Both the position numbers and the translations under genes were made by a program. Of a stretch of 64,000 nucleotides of DNA, positions 10,725-20,800 are shown piece by piece. Position 1 is the stretch's first letter, and each line of letters starts with the position of its first letter. The notes under the pieces are model-generated. The model saw only the letters and a program-made list of their open reading frames with translations. It had not been told where the DNA came from and made no database searches. Origin of the DNA: Nothophaeocryptopus gaeumannii (taxonomy: Eukaryota > Ascomycota > Dothideomycetes > Mycosphaerellales > Mycosphaerellaceae); contig JASISA010000025.1 of assembly GCA_031771865.1 (NCBI GenBank), positions 1,426,001 to 1,490,000 of the forward strand, in the 5' to 3' direction.

Positions 10725-12345
10725 TCACACGCCAGTACCAGGAAATGCGCCGGCTTTACTTAGCACCACGATACGGCGTTCTTGGGAGATGTACCCCTTC
10801 ATCAGGGTCTGTGCGAACGTGTTAGCGATAGTGTCCGGTATCATCCGATGGAAAGAGCATGAGGTGGCAAATGGGTGCCTTCCTTGGAAGGCATCAAGGT
10901 AGCCTGATTGGGCAGATACGCTAGACGCAACATACCTTGTATATCGCATTTGCGATCAAGCACTCAACCTCGTCGTAATCGACGCCCTGGTCTCCATTCA
11001 AGACTTCGGCACCTGCCATCTGCAGTGCTGCTGCGAACTCGTCGGTTGGAACCCGCGTTCTCCGCGCAGCCGGCGCTATATCGCCTTCTTTGGGCTGTTC
11101 GAAACCTCCGGCGATGAAGACCTTGCGAAAGATGTTCCGTAGAATGACGTCCCGACCGCGCTCGAGTGTCAGGTAGATTCTGCGCTTGACAAACTCTTCC
11201 TCGCCGTTCTCAAGAGCGGTATTGAAAGCAGCGATGTTGCCGTGTCGGATGGAGTCTGCAAGAGGCTGGAATAATCGAGCCAAATTGGGATACTGCGATA
11301 GTAAGGCTGCAGAAGGCAGCTTGTGCGTAGTGAGAAGTTTCGTCGGGATTAGATAGGTCAGTATCAATTGAACGTTTTTTGTCGCTTTCGCGTGACACAT
11401 TTCGTACGCGGAAGTCAAGTTCTCTTCAGCTGCGGCGTAGTCTTCATCAACAAAGCTGATGACACCACAGTAGTACCTAAACGGTACTTGGTGACTCCTT
11501 GGAAACGCTGATAGTGGCGGCATTTCACCGGTACCACTCCTCAGTGATCGTAGGATGGTCTTGGACAAAGAGAGTTGGTTGAGTTTGAAGTGGGTTTTGA
11601 AAAGAGCAGTGGCGATATAGTAGAGTGCCCATTTTCTCGAGTCTTCGAGAGGGTTACTACACTTACCATGAGCCTGTGCTGCAGAGCGTACGCAATATTG
11701 TAGCAGCAGATGCATGGGCTCGGGACGCACTCACCGGTCTCCTATGCACAGTCCAAAGATACGATTGATCTGGCGCGCCGCGTCTTCGAGTTTCTCGTTG
11801 TTGCTGCTCGGGTCGAAGGCATCCTCCTCTGCAATGCCACCGAACGCAAGGCCGCTGTCTCGCTGCCGCGCTATCTTCTCGTCTGCCTTGATAGCGAAGA
11901 CTCGAAGGTACTTGACCGCAACATACAGACACGGAATGGTCCATGCTGCGAATGTGCCTCGTTGGTAGCCAAGATACAGCTGCTGGACGACCTCTTTCCA
12001 CTCATCGTACACCTTGCTCCAGTCTGCCTCGTTGATCTTGTTCTGGGTCTGGGCCTCCTCAGCAACGAGTAGACTCCCAACGACCTTGTGATATGCCGAG
12101 AATACGTCTAACCATGCTGCAGTCTCTTTTTTGTCGAGCCGAAGTGCAGGATTGTATTGAAGCTTGTATTGAAGGTCCGTCCGCACGCTGTACACATTGA
12201 TGCCGTTGCGAAAGCTGTACAGCCGAGCCGGATCGTGTTTCGGCGGTTCTGGAGAAATGGTTGTCGCGAGCAGGTAGCCGTTGTCGCCATTTGGTTGTCC
12301 GTGAGCGATCGCAAAGTCCTCGAACATCAGATCTAAGTTCGCCAT
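10725..12345 (-). CDS. Csn12-like PCI-domain protein
   Basis: Three exons on the minus strand: 12345-11735, 11656-10936 and 10808-10725, 471 aa, all junctions in phase. Intron 1 is 78 nt (donor GTGAGT, acceptor GTGTAG). Intron 2 is 127 nt (donor GTATGT, acceptor CACAG). The family signature is clear: NPLEDSRKWALYYIATALFK, then PPLSAFPRSHQVPFRYYCGV and LILTYLIPTKLLTTHKLP. It ends in a PCI-type winged-helix region (ECLIANAIYK, TLMKGYISQERRIVVLS). Csn12/Thp3-type proteins act in mRNA processing or export and associate with the COP9 signalosome in yeast. The gene is divergent from eL20. Confidence 0.88.
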
Positions 12346-12619
12346 GGTAGATGGAAGAACACGCGCAGTGCGGTGTTCAGTGTTGTCAAGATATTGTTGC
12401 CCGAATGGTCCTGCCTCGAAGACAGGGAGCCTGGCTTGGCGCTATTAGAGTCTCGGGATGAGCCGCACATGCAGCGCACCGAAGCTCGAATTTGCATCTT
12501 GAACTTCTGTCTGTTGCATCGCTCGCACGACACCGCCGACTCTCTACTAACCGTCGCAGCAAACAGCAACAGTGAGTACTCTACACAACATATTCAAATA
12601 CGAAGCTGACAGCGTACAG
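12346..12619. promoter_or_regulatory. bidirectional promoter region of Csn12-like and eL20 genes
   Basis: A 274-bp gap separates the two divergent start codons. No coding frame of interest. It must carry promoter elements for a highly expressed ribosomal protein gene. I could not name specific sites. Confidence 0.4.
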
Positions 12620-13404
12620 ATGGGTACGTAATTTCTTCCGCTGATGCGCCTAGCGGACAACGTTTCATATGGGTCGAAAGAGATGGGATTGAATCCAGAT
12701 GCCATGGGCACGGATACAATGGATATACCACAACACACTCTATAAGACAGCGCGCTGATCCTGATGTCCCTCAGGCCGCCTGCAAGAGTACCAGGTCATT
12801 GGGCGCCATCTGCCCTCTGACGCCAACCCAACCCCAAAGCTCTACCGTATGCGCATCTTCGCTCCCAACGAGGTTGTCGCCAAGAGCCGATTCTGGTACT
12901 TCCTTGCCAAGCTCCGCAAGATCAAGAAGGCCAACGGTGAGATCGTCTCGCTGAATCTGGTACGCTTCAAATGAAGAAGATGAAGCGGAGGAGATATTGA
13001 TACTTGATGTAGATCCACGAGAAGCACCCTCTGAAGGTCAAGAACTTCGGTATCTGGATCCGCTACGACTCCCGATCCGGCACCCACAACATGTACAAGG
13101 AGTACCGCGAGATGTCCCGCACCGATGCCGTCGAGTCGCTCTACCAGGATATGGCCTCCCGTCACCGCGCTCGATTTAGGACCATCCACGTACAATTCCC
13201 GCATTTCCGAATTGCTCGATCCTACATACTGATGTTCTTCTGCAGATCCTTAAGGTCGTCGAGGTTGAGAAGACTGACGACATCCGCCGCCCATACATCA
13301 AGCAGCTCACCACCAAGAACCTCAAGTTCCCCCTTCCTCACCGTGCACCAATCAAGCGCGGCAAGAAGGTCTTCGCTGCCACTCGCCCCAACACTTTCTA
13401 CTAA
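12620..13404 (+). CDS. RPL20: 60S ribosomal protein eL20 (L18a/L20)
   Basis: Four coding exons: 12620-12623, 12775-12959, 13013-13189 and 13246-13404, 174 aa, the family length. Exon 1 carries only ATGG. It joins GCCGCCTG to give MGRLQEYQVIGRHLP, the conserved N-terminus. Later blocks are PKLYRMRIFAPNEVVAKSRF, FGIWIRYDSRSGTHNMYKEY and the C-terminal PHRAPIKRGKKVF. It is a component of the large cytosolic ribosomal subunit. Introns are 151, 53 and 56 nt. The intron-rich 5' end is typical of fungal ribosomal protein genes. Confidence 0.95.
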
Positions 13405-14148
13405 GCGTATCGCTGCTGGGCGTTTTGTGCATTTGCTGGAACGGATGGTAGCGACAGTCTGGCATGACGGTCTGAGGCGTTTCACCAGAGGCTTAGCTAG
13501 CCTATCAATCAAAAGCGGCAAGCGAACGTCAGATGCACGATACCATGAATGAACTTCTCTTGTATACCACTTCATCACCGATTGTCACTCGCTCTTCCAC
13601 ATGCAACTCGAGAAAGGTGGGCCAGCAATCCTACATGTACTTGACGCACGACCCCCTCGGCGAGGTCTTGGCGGTCGATGGCGCCATCTAGCTTCCTCCA
13701 GTTCAAAACGCGTACCTCCTCACTCCCAACTTCACTCCTCCGCAAACTTACACTGCTCACACGCACAGTTCTTTGAAGCTCGCGCATGTTTGACCGTCTG
13801 CAGCTGATCTCATAAGCGGTGGATGCACGCGCCTTTCGCTACACGATGCCTTCGTGAGTAGGGCTTTGCCATGGGAGGTAATCACTTGGCGAATCCGTCG
13901 TGGAAGCTGCCTGCCGCCCAGATGAGGTCGCACTTTGGTGCTCATGGGCGGCATCTGGTTCTAACAGCCCTCGGTTTCCTCTGCAGAGCATGGATCGAAC
14001 TCTGGTAAGGCGCCGTTAGTGTACGGACACGTTGGCGGCTGTTCAACTACGGCCGGCCAGCGATGCTTCATCCTCAGCGAATACTTATAGCGGGTAAGAG
14101 AAGGTGCATGGACAGATACACTCAACAAACCGGAACAGAAATACCAAG
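13405..14148. other. intergenic region
   Basis: The 3' flank of eL20 and the promoter of the SDR gene. Short open frames only; nothing recognisable on either strand. Confidence 0.4.
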
Positions 14149-15093
14149 ATGTCGGCCTGCAAGACTTCGCTTCCAAAGCAATACGATGTGTATCCGTTTA
14201 TCGACCCAAGCCGCTTCCAAGGGACATTGAAAGGCAAAGTAACGGTCGTCACTGGCGCAAGCTCAGGCATCGGACGCGCCACTGCACTCGCATTTGCGGC
14301 TGCAGGAGCCAGTGTAGTCTGCGTTGCTCGTCGACAACCTCTTCTCCAAACGCTAGTCGACGAAATCAGGCAAGCGCACGATGTTCCAACTCTGGCCCTT
14401 GCTCTGGACCTGACAGACCCGAACGCACCGGTGAGACTCCTGAAAGAGACCGACGAGAAACTTGGCCCGATCGATATCCTGATTAACAACGCTGGCGCTA
14501 TCGATATCAAACGCTTTGACGCCTACGACAATTTCGAGGAGTGGTGGAAGATCATGGAAGTCAACCTCAAATCACCCTTGGCTCTCATACATACGGTCCT
14601 TCCTAGCATGCAGGTCCGCAACCAAGGAACCCTAATCAATGTTGTCTCTTCATCTGGAGTGCACGACAATACCTGGCAGACTGCGTACTCGACGTCGAAG
14701 TGCGCCGCCACCAAGTTTCTTCAAAACCTTACTTGGGAGTTGGAAAAGACCAAGATTAAGCTGTTCAGTGTCAGTCCGGGGAGTATCTGGACGCCTATGG
14801 TAGAGACCGGCTTCGCTGCGGCGCAAAAGAGCGGCATGATAGATCCGCAGCGTAAGCTGGAAATTATGGGCCCAAAGGAGTTGAAAATCTTGGAGCAGTT
14901 CAGCGATCTCAAGTTCCAAAGCCTTGGAGTCCCGGCGCAGACCATGGTGGCACTGTGTGTAGATGAGAGATGCGGATCGTTGAGTGGGAGGTATGTTGAC
15001 GCCGAGCAGGATTTGGGTGTGGTGGTGCAAGAGGCGGAGAAGGGACGGGTTGAGAAGGAGGGGCTATATCTGTTGGCACTTGAAGAGCTCTGA
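14149..15093 (+). CDS. short-chain dehydrogenase/reductase (classical SDR)
   Basis: Intronless, 314 aa from the second in-frame ATG (MSACKTSLPKQ). An earlier ATG at 14104 would add 15 unremarkable residues. The nucleotide-binding motif TGASSGIG is at residues 35-42, followed by ILINNAGA. The catalytic Tyr180 and Lys184 are in AYSTSK, with the Ser/substrate region INVVSSSG just upstream. VSPGSIWTPM is the usual post-active-site loop. It oxidises or reduces a hydroxyl/keto substrate with NAD(P)(H). The substrate is unknown. It lies about 600 bp upstream of the Rieske oxygenase on the same strand, so shared regulation is possible but unproven. Confidence 0.9.
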   Translation: MSACKTSLPKQYDVYPFIDPSRFQGTLKGKVTVVTGASSGIGRATALAFAAAGASVVCVARRQPLLQTLVDEIRQAHDVPTLALALDLTDPNAPVRLLKETDEKLGPIDILINNAGAIDIKRFDAYDNFEEWWKIMEVNLKSPLALIHTVLPSMQVRNQGTLINVVSSSGVHDNTWQTAYSTSKCAATKFLQNLTWELEKTKIKLFSVSPGSIWTPMVETGFAAAQKSGMIDPQRKLEIMGPKELKILEQFSDLKFQSLGVPAQTMVALCVDERCGSLSGRYVDAEQDLGVVVQEAEKGRVEKEGLYLLALEEL

Positions 15094-15690
15094 TCGATGA
15101 ATGGAACCGCGCATTCCGAACATCTGCCTGGCCTATCCCAGCACCTCCAGAACTCCCATGGAATGGAGTGTCGGGCCCTCATCCGCTTATCAAGGAGCGC
15201 CAAGAACGAGACAACATGCCGGCGCCTATCGGTGACAATCTGGCAAAGGAACCACGTTCCGGTAGTGACGCAAAACCCAATCGTGAGGCTCTTTGACTCC
15301 ATCTTCTTGATTACCGCGTATCGAAAGGCTGGTTCTCTCCGCAAACTATATACACGGAAGTTGGGTGCATGCGTGAAGCCACCAAATCCGGCAACTTCTG
15401 ACGTGGAGGTTCATTGGCTCCCTCATGACCTGATATCCACATGACCAAGGCCCAAAGTTCACAGATCTAGTGGTAAGCATTACCCTTCTCATCGTGCATG
15501 CTAGCGGTCAGGACATGTATTCGGATACCGTTCTTGGTGTTGCTATCCATTCGCACAGTCTTAAAAGCGAGACATATAGGGAGGATCGGAATGGCTTCAG
15601 AGCAGCGTCCCCTAAGCTCACGTAGGTACGACTGCATTCTTCGCGCGATCAATTTTCCTACACCCATCTCTTGACTCCAACAAGCATAGC
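15094..15690. other. intergenic region
   Basis: Separates the SDR from the Rieske oxygenase. Open frames are short and unlike proteins. It should hold the oxygenase promoter; no specific site is visible. Confidence 0.4.
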
Positions 15691-17049
15691 ATGGCACCCT
15701 TCCTCAACTACTTCGGTCTCGGCGGCTCGTCGGATTCGTCAGAAGTTGAAAAGAAAAAGGATACGATCCGAGCCCTCCCCGCACCATGGTACACATCCGA
15801 AGAGATGTACCAACTTGAACGTCGAGCAGTCTTCTCTAGAAGGTGGCTTTTCATTACACACAGCTCAAGACTTCAGAAGCCTGGCGATTTCTTACGATAC
15901 AATGTGGCCGATTATGATTTCTTTCTGGTCGTTGATCGTCAGAACAACATCAATGGGTTCCATAACGTTTGCAGACACCGCGCTTACACAGTCGTTGAAG
16001 AAGACGCTGGCACCAAGAAGATCCTCTCTTGCCGATACCATGGCTGGTCATACGGACTGAACGGCAAGCTGGCGAAGGCCCCTGACTATGGCCATCTGTC
16101 TGGGTTCGACAAGGACCAGAACAGCCTCTACCCTATCCATATCCACATCGACTCTAAGGGCTTCGTCTGGGTGAATCTCGATGGTGGTGAGAAGCCCGAG
16201 ATTCCGTGGGAGGAGCAGTTTGAAACTGTGGATGAGCAAGAGAGGTTTGCCAAGTTCAACTTCGACGACTACGAGCTTGATCATACGTACAGTAAGTCGA
16301 TGGCCGCTGCCTGATGGATTGCAACGGACTGACTTTGTCATAGCGATCGATGGCGCCTTCAACTGGAAGATCCTCTCTGACAATTTCAACGAATGCTACC
16401 ACTGCAAGACGACACACCCTGACGTGCCAACGTTCCTCACCATCGACAGCCACAACGTAACTATCAAGGACGGCCACATTCAGCATGACCAAGCACCTAC
16501 ACCAGAGCAAGTCGAGAAGGGCTTTGACTGCAACTCAACCTACTATTACCCCAACGTCTCCATGACAGTCTCGTAAGTTCAACGGCTTCAACGTCTCTTC
16601 CGCCTTCACATCCACTGACTTCATCTCTTCGCAGTCCCCACTTCATGATGATCCAAAAGTTCATCCCCACCGGCCCCAAGCAATCCACAATGCACTACGA
16701 AGTCTTCCGCAACAAGAACTCTTCCTCCGAAAACTTCCACGCCATCGCTGACACTTACGCGCGCGTCATGAACGAAGACAAAGCGCTCTGTCTCGCTGCC
16801 CAGAAGAACATCAACTCTGGTATCTTCACGGCTGGCGAGATGCATCCTCGCTGGGAGGCGGGACCGCTGTATTTCCAGAAGACGCAGAGGGAGGTAATTA
16901 CGGAGTGGTTTGAGAAGGAGAAGAAGGAGGGGAGGCAGATTTGGCCGGCGCAGAGGAAGGTGGAGCAGAGGGATAGTGTTACGGAGAAGGATTTGGAGAT
17001 GTGTAGTTCGTTGAGTTGTCAGGTGCAGAAGGAGGTTTTGGCGTGGTAA
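15691..17049 (+). CDS. Rieske-type aromatic-ring/choline monooxygenase-like oxygenase
   Basis: Three exons: 15691-16291, 16344-16572 and 16635-17049, 414 aa, phases 1 and 2. Both donors are GTAAGT. The Rieske [2Fe-2S] ligands are complete: C94-x-H96 in NVCRHRAY and C114-x2-H117 in SCRYHGWSYG. The mononuclear iron site is in exon 2 (DNFNECYHCKTTHPDV, two His plus a later acidic residue). The layout matches the alpha subunit of Rieske non-heme oxygenases and choline monooxygenase-like proteins of fungi. These hydroxylate or demethylate quaternary amines or aromatic compounds and need a separate reductase, which I do not see here. The substrate cannot be assigned. Confidence 0.9.
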
Positions 17050-17104
17050 ATCAGGGTGTGTTGTTTGTTCTTTCGGCAAGTTCAGTCCAGCGTACCGTAG
17101 CTAG

Positions 17105-17362
17105 CTATTGGGCATCATCGGCGTCATGTACTTGTAGGTTGAGTTTCAAGATGACGATGAAGATGAATGATGATTTCAGTTGGTAAATCTGTCCTCTCTT
17201 GGACCATCTTTCCGGCGCAGAAGAAAGCATTTTAACCTGATGGTAGCCGCTGATCCCGTTGGCGCCTGTGACTATCGCGGTGAGCCTCTCGTAGCCTGGG
17301 CCCGTTGGAAACGTCGGTAGGGCGTGATAGATGCCTTCGTCGCGCACGACTCTGGTGGCCAT
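17105..17362 (-). pseudogene. truncated atypical SDR (PRISE-like) relic
   Basis: From the ATG at 17362 the frame reads a normal start of a progesterone-5beta-reductase/iridoid-synthase-like SDR: a Rossmann motif AIVTGANGISGYH, then SSAPERWSK. After 17198 the similarity ends abruptly. The frame runs into low-complexity sequence and stops at 17105, leaving under 60 conserved residues of an enzyme normally near 400 aa. No splice donor there would lead to a continuation, and the Rieske gene ends only about 150 bp further on. I read it as a 3'-truncated gene. The family assignment rests on this short segment. Confidence 0.6.
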
Positions 17363-17815
17363 CTCCGACAATGTCCAATAATGCTGATGAGGTGAACAAG
17401 TCTATTCTCGCCTGGAGAGTCGGAACGTGAGCGATCTCGTGCTCGCGTTTCACGTGCGCTGTCTCTCGCTCGTCTTGAGTCGTCTCTGAACGAGCGGCTC
17501 TGCTGCGAGTGGCGCCATCGTCCGTTGTCGACCGAAGAAGATGGAGAGCTCCGTCGTGACCGTCTTTCACGTGCACTACCTTGGGCAGAGCGATAGTCCG
17601 GTCGGTAGGTGTCTTATATCGAGAGTTTCCCGAAGAGGACTTCAGTACCATCGTTTTGCGCGACACAGCAGGCACTACGTTGACTGAAACGGACAGTGAG
17701 AACAATGTGAAAGATTTCGCTGATTGCATACACTCTAACAGAAACGACCCTACGCTAAACAATCTCTTCACTCACATGCCGTGCTTTCCAACACCTTTGT
17801 GCGCTTTCCAACCCT
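17363..17815. other. intergenic region
   Basis: Lies between the SDR relic and the stop codon of the DUF3638 giant. A minus-strand frame covers part of it but its Arg/Ser/Thr-rich reading is not protein-like. It probably holds the old 5' flank of the relic. Confidence 0.35.
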
Positions 17816-20800
17816 CTACTGAAAGTCCTCGGGCGAGAAGAGCTTCCCATCCAGCAGGGCTCCCATGTGCGTCTTGGAGATATCCTCCCCGTTCCTCCGA
17901 ATCTTTAACAGCAGAATCTTGAGGAAGTTGATCGGGCTGGCTCGCACGCGCGAGTATGCACCACCCGGTTGACCCTCTCCATCCCGCTCGATGAATCCAT
18001 CGGCCGCGACTTTCCATCCCTCTTTCGGCGGCTCAGATGCGAGGCCCAAGAAGCGGCACACGGCAGTGTACTCCTCGTAGCGGCTAAAGTACAATTGCCC
18101 TGCGAAGACGCCAAGCTGGACAGATAGATCAATGGGGACGCGAACTTTAAGCGGACGATGAGAAATCGTGTAAAAGTCCAGCCTGTCCATTGGTCGGAAG
18201 GTCAGGTTGTATCGCGGACGATACAGATGCATCGCGACCAACGTCGAAGTGGAAACCTCATCGATCAGCCTCTGTGCCTCGAAGGGGCTAATGATCATCA
18301 ACGACGTGGCCTCGTCATCCATCGCCCGACGACTCGTAAGGATCCACTGAACCGATCTCTGATACGAGTCTGACAGCGAAGTGTTTTCATTGACGACTGT
18401 GCGTGCGAAGTCTGCTGTTGCAAAGAACTTTGGGCTTCGCAGCTGATTGACGTCGAACTGCTCACCGGCCGTCGTCTTTCTCAGCACCTCAAACGCTGGA
18501 CCGTACGCATTGCTTGAAGACAATGGTACGCCACTCGCCACGAAGTTGATCAAATCACGATGGAGGGAATGCGCAGCAGCCCTAGCTGGTGCGGGTTTCT
18601 GAATTACCCTCTCCGCATCGCAGTCTGCTTCGGGGCTTAGCTCTCGCTCGTTCTCTTCAGTCATGCGTCGGGAGCTGAAGTCCAGCAAGCCAAATTTGCT
18701 GCAGCGCTCTACGATGGCTTTAGATCTCTCCCGAGGGTCTTTGTCGAGCTTGGCCAAAGGCGCCTTCTGATTCGAACGTGGATGATATCGAAACTCAATG
18801 TCTCGGGCCTCGGCTTCCTGGAATTCTTGCGCTGACGCTTTTGTCAAGACACGCTGCCCTTTGACCGTGTTGCGGGCCCAGATCTCCTCTTGCACAGTGA
18901 AACGATGGTTCTGAGCCGCCCAGATTCCCATCGAAGATTTGAGTTCAGCATGAGATTGCGAGACGACCCATTGCAGTACATCGGAGACTGTCACCAGAGA
19001 GTCCTTGGGCTTTGCCAGTGTCGTGTAGATCTTAGTCTTGATCTCGTCCGAAACGATGAACACGACCGATTGTCCACGCCCGAGTTTTCTGAGACGCATT
19101 GCAGCTTGGACCAAGCGATCCTTGGTGAGGCCCGCCCCAAGAGTGCAAGCCGCGCGATAATCGCTCGGGAGACGGAGATCAATTCCTCTTGTGTGCGCCT
19201 CGTCCAGAAACACCAAGCAACTGTCAAGGCGAGAAGCAAACGAGGACGTCTGTAGTAACTCAATGCGGTAGTGCCGATCGATAACGCAAAGCTCGTCGTT
19301 GGAATTGCAAAACACCGCCGCCTCCTTCGTAAGGTCCGTGCATTTGCCGAGCCAGGTCTTGGCCACGCTTTCATTACCGAGCTCCAAGATTTGAGCGCCC
19401 ACATCCAAGCAAACCTGCGGAGGTGGCTGCTGGGACAGGATCATGTCTAGCAGTTGCTCGGCATCTGACAACGCCGAATCTGGGGCGTGAGGCATGATGG
19501 CCACCGTGTTCTCTGGCTGGAGTAGATACTCCAGCACGAGAGCATTCGTGTGAGTCTGCTTGTCCAAGTCTGTTTGGGTTATGTCCAAGGGCAAGACTGC
19601 CCTCGTGTCATTGGTGCCTGAAAATCCAGTGGTAGGGCGTGTCTTCTTCTGAGCGAGATCACAGCCACTTGCCGACAACTTGTATGGATACTCTTTCATT
19701 TCTCGGGTGAATATCACATGGCTCAAGAAGTAGTCAATGCAGTTCTTGCTGTAACGAAGGTGAGGAAAGACGTGCAAGATGCATTGCGCTTGGTCCTTGA
19801 TGTTGATTGCCGGAAGCGAGTGGAATTCTGGCGGCATATCAATGTCCTCAAGCCAGGTAGAGTACTCCGCGTTTGCTTGATCGCTCGTGGTCAGATGGGA
19901 GAGCGCGTTGAACAGGTCATTGTCATCTAAGCCACCATAATAATAGCTCATTTGCGTCAAGAGCAAAACGACATCTGGGTGGGAATACTCGCTCCTTGGC
20001 GCAGCAGAGTCTTTTGCACGATATGGCACTGCCAGGCGAGTTGCGGGCAGTCGATCTGTCAGGCCATAGTTGACGCGCCAACGCTTGTTGCGGAGAACGA
20101 ACTCCAAGATGCCGCCCGCCAACAAACCACGAAGGAGCAAGAGCGCCGTCTTCGTATGATCCGACCAGAACGGGCCCTGTTCCACTGCTTTCACTTCCGC
20201 AGCAGTGAGCTCAGACTTGCTAATGTAAGCTTCGATATCGAATCTGGACTTCTCAGATTGCCGACCGATCGGAAGCCCACGCAGTCCATTGCTGCAGATT
20301 CTGCCGGCAAGTAGTTGCACAAGGACCTGTGCAACCGCTTCTTGCAGTACACGGATTCTTGGAAAACCGCCGGCGCCACGATCATTTATCTCCAAGGCTG
20401 TGGGGTATTCTTTGACCAACGATGATGCACAGCTTCTCACCAGGCCCAGGACTTCCTGAATGAGGATCCACCGCGAGGGAGCATGTTCGACCGCTCGACG
20501 CAAGCCCAACGTGTAGACAAGCTCGAGCTTGACACTGAGGTTGTCGTCGCTTTCATCGATGATATCGCGGGAGTTCTGATCAAAGAAGTCTTGCAGACGG
20601 AGAAAGACGTGGCCGGCGTCGGCATTGCCTGCAATGTAGCTCTCAGGCCCAGTGAGACGCAAAGACAGAATATGCTCGGGCTGCATGAGCATAATACCGC
20701 CCTGATTCTGGCACTCTTTACACATTGCCTCGATGGCTTCGGCCGCCGCTCTGTCCATCTTCAGTGCCCGCGAAAACGGCAAATAGTAGATTCGGCGATT

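Noticed and set aside
10313..10728. minus-strand frames of 105 and 130 codons downstream of the Csn12-like gene
   Set aside because: They lie in the convergent 3' region and overlap each other in different frames; His/Arg/Leu-rich readings without protein character.
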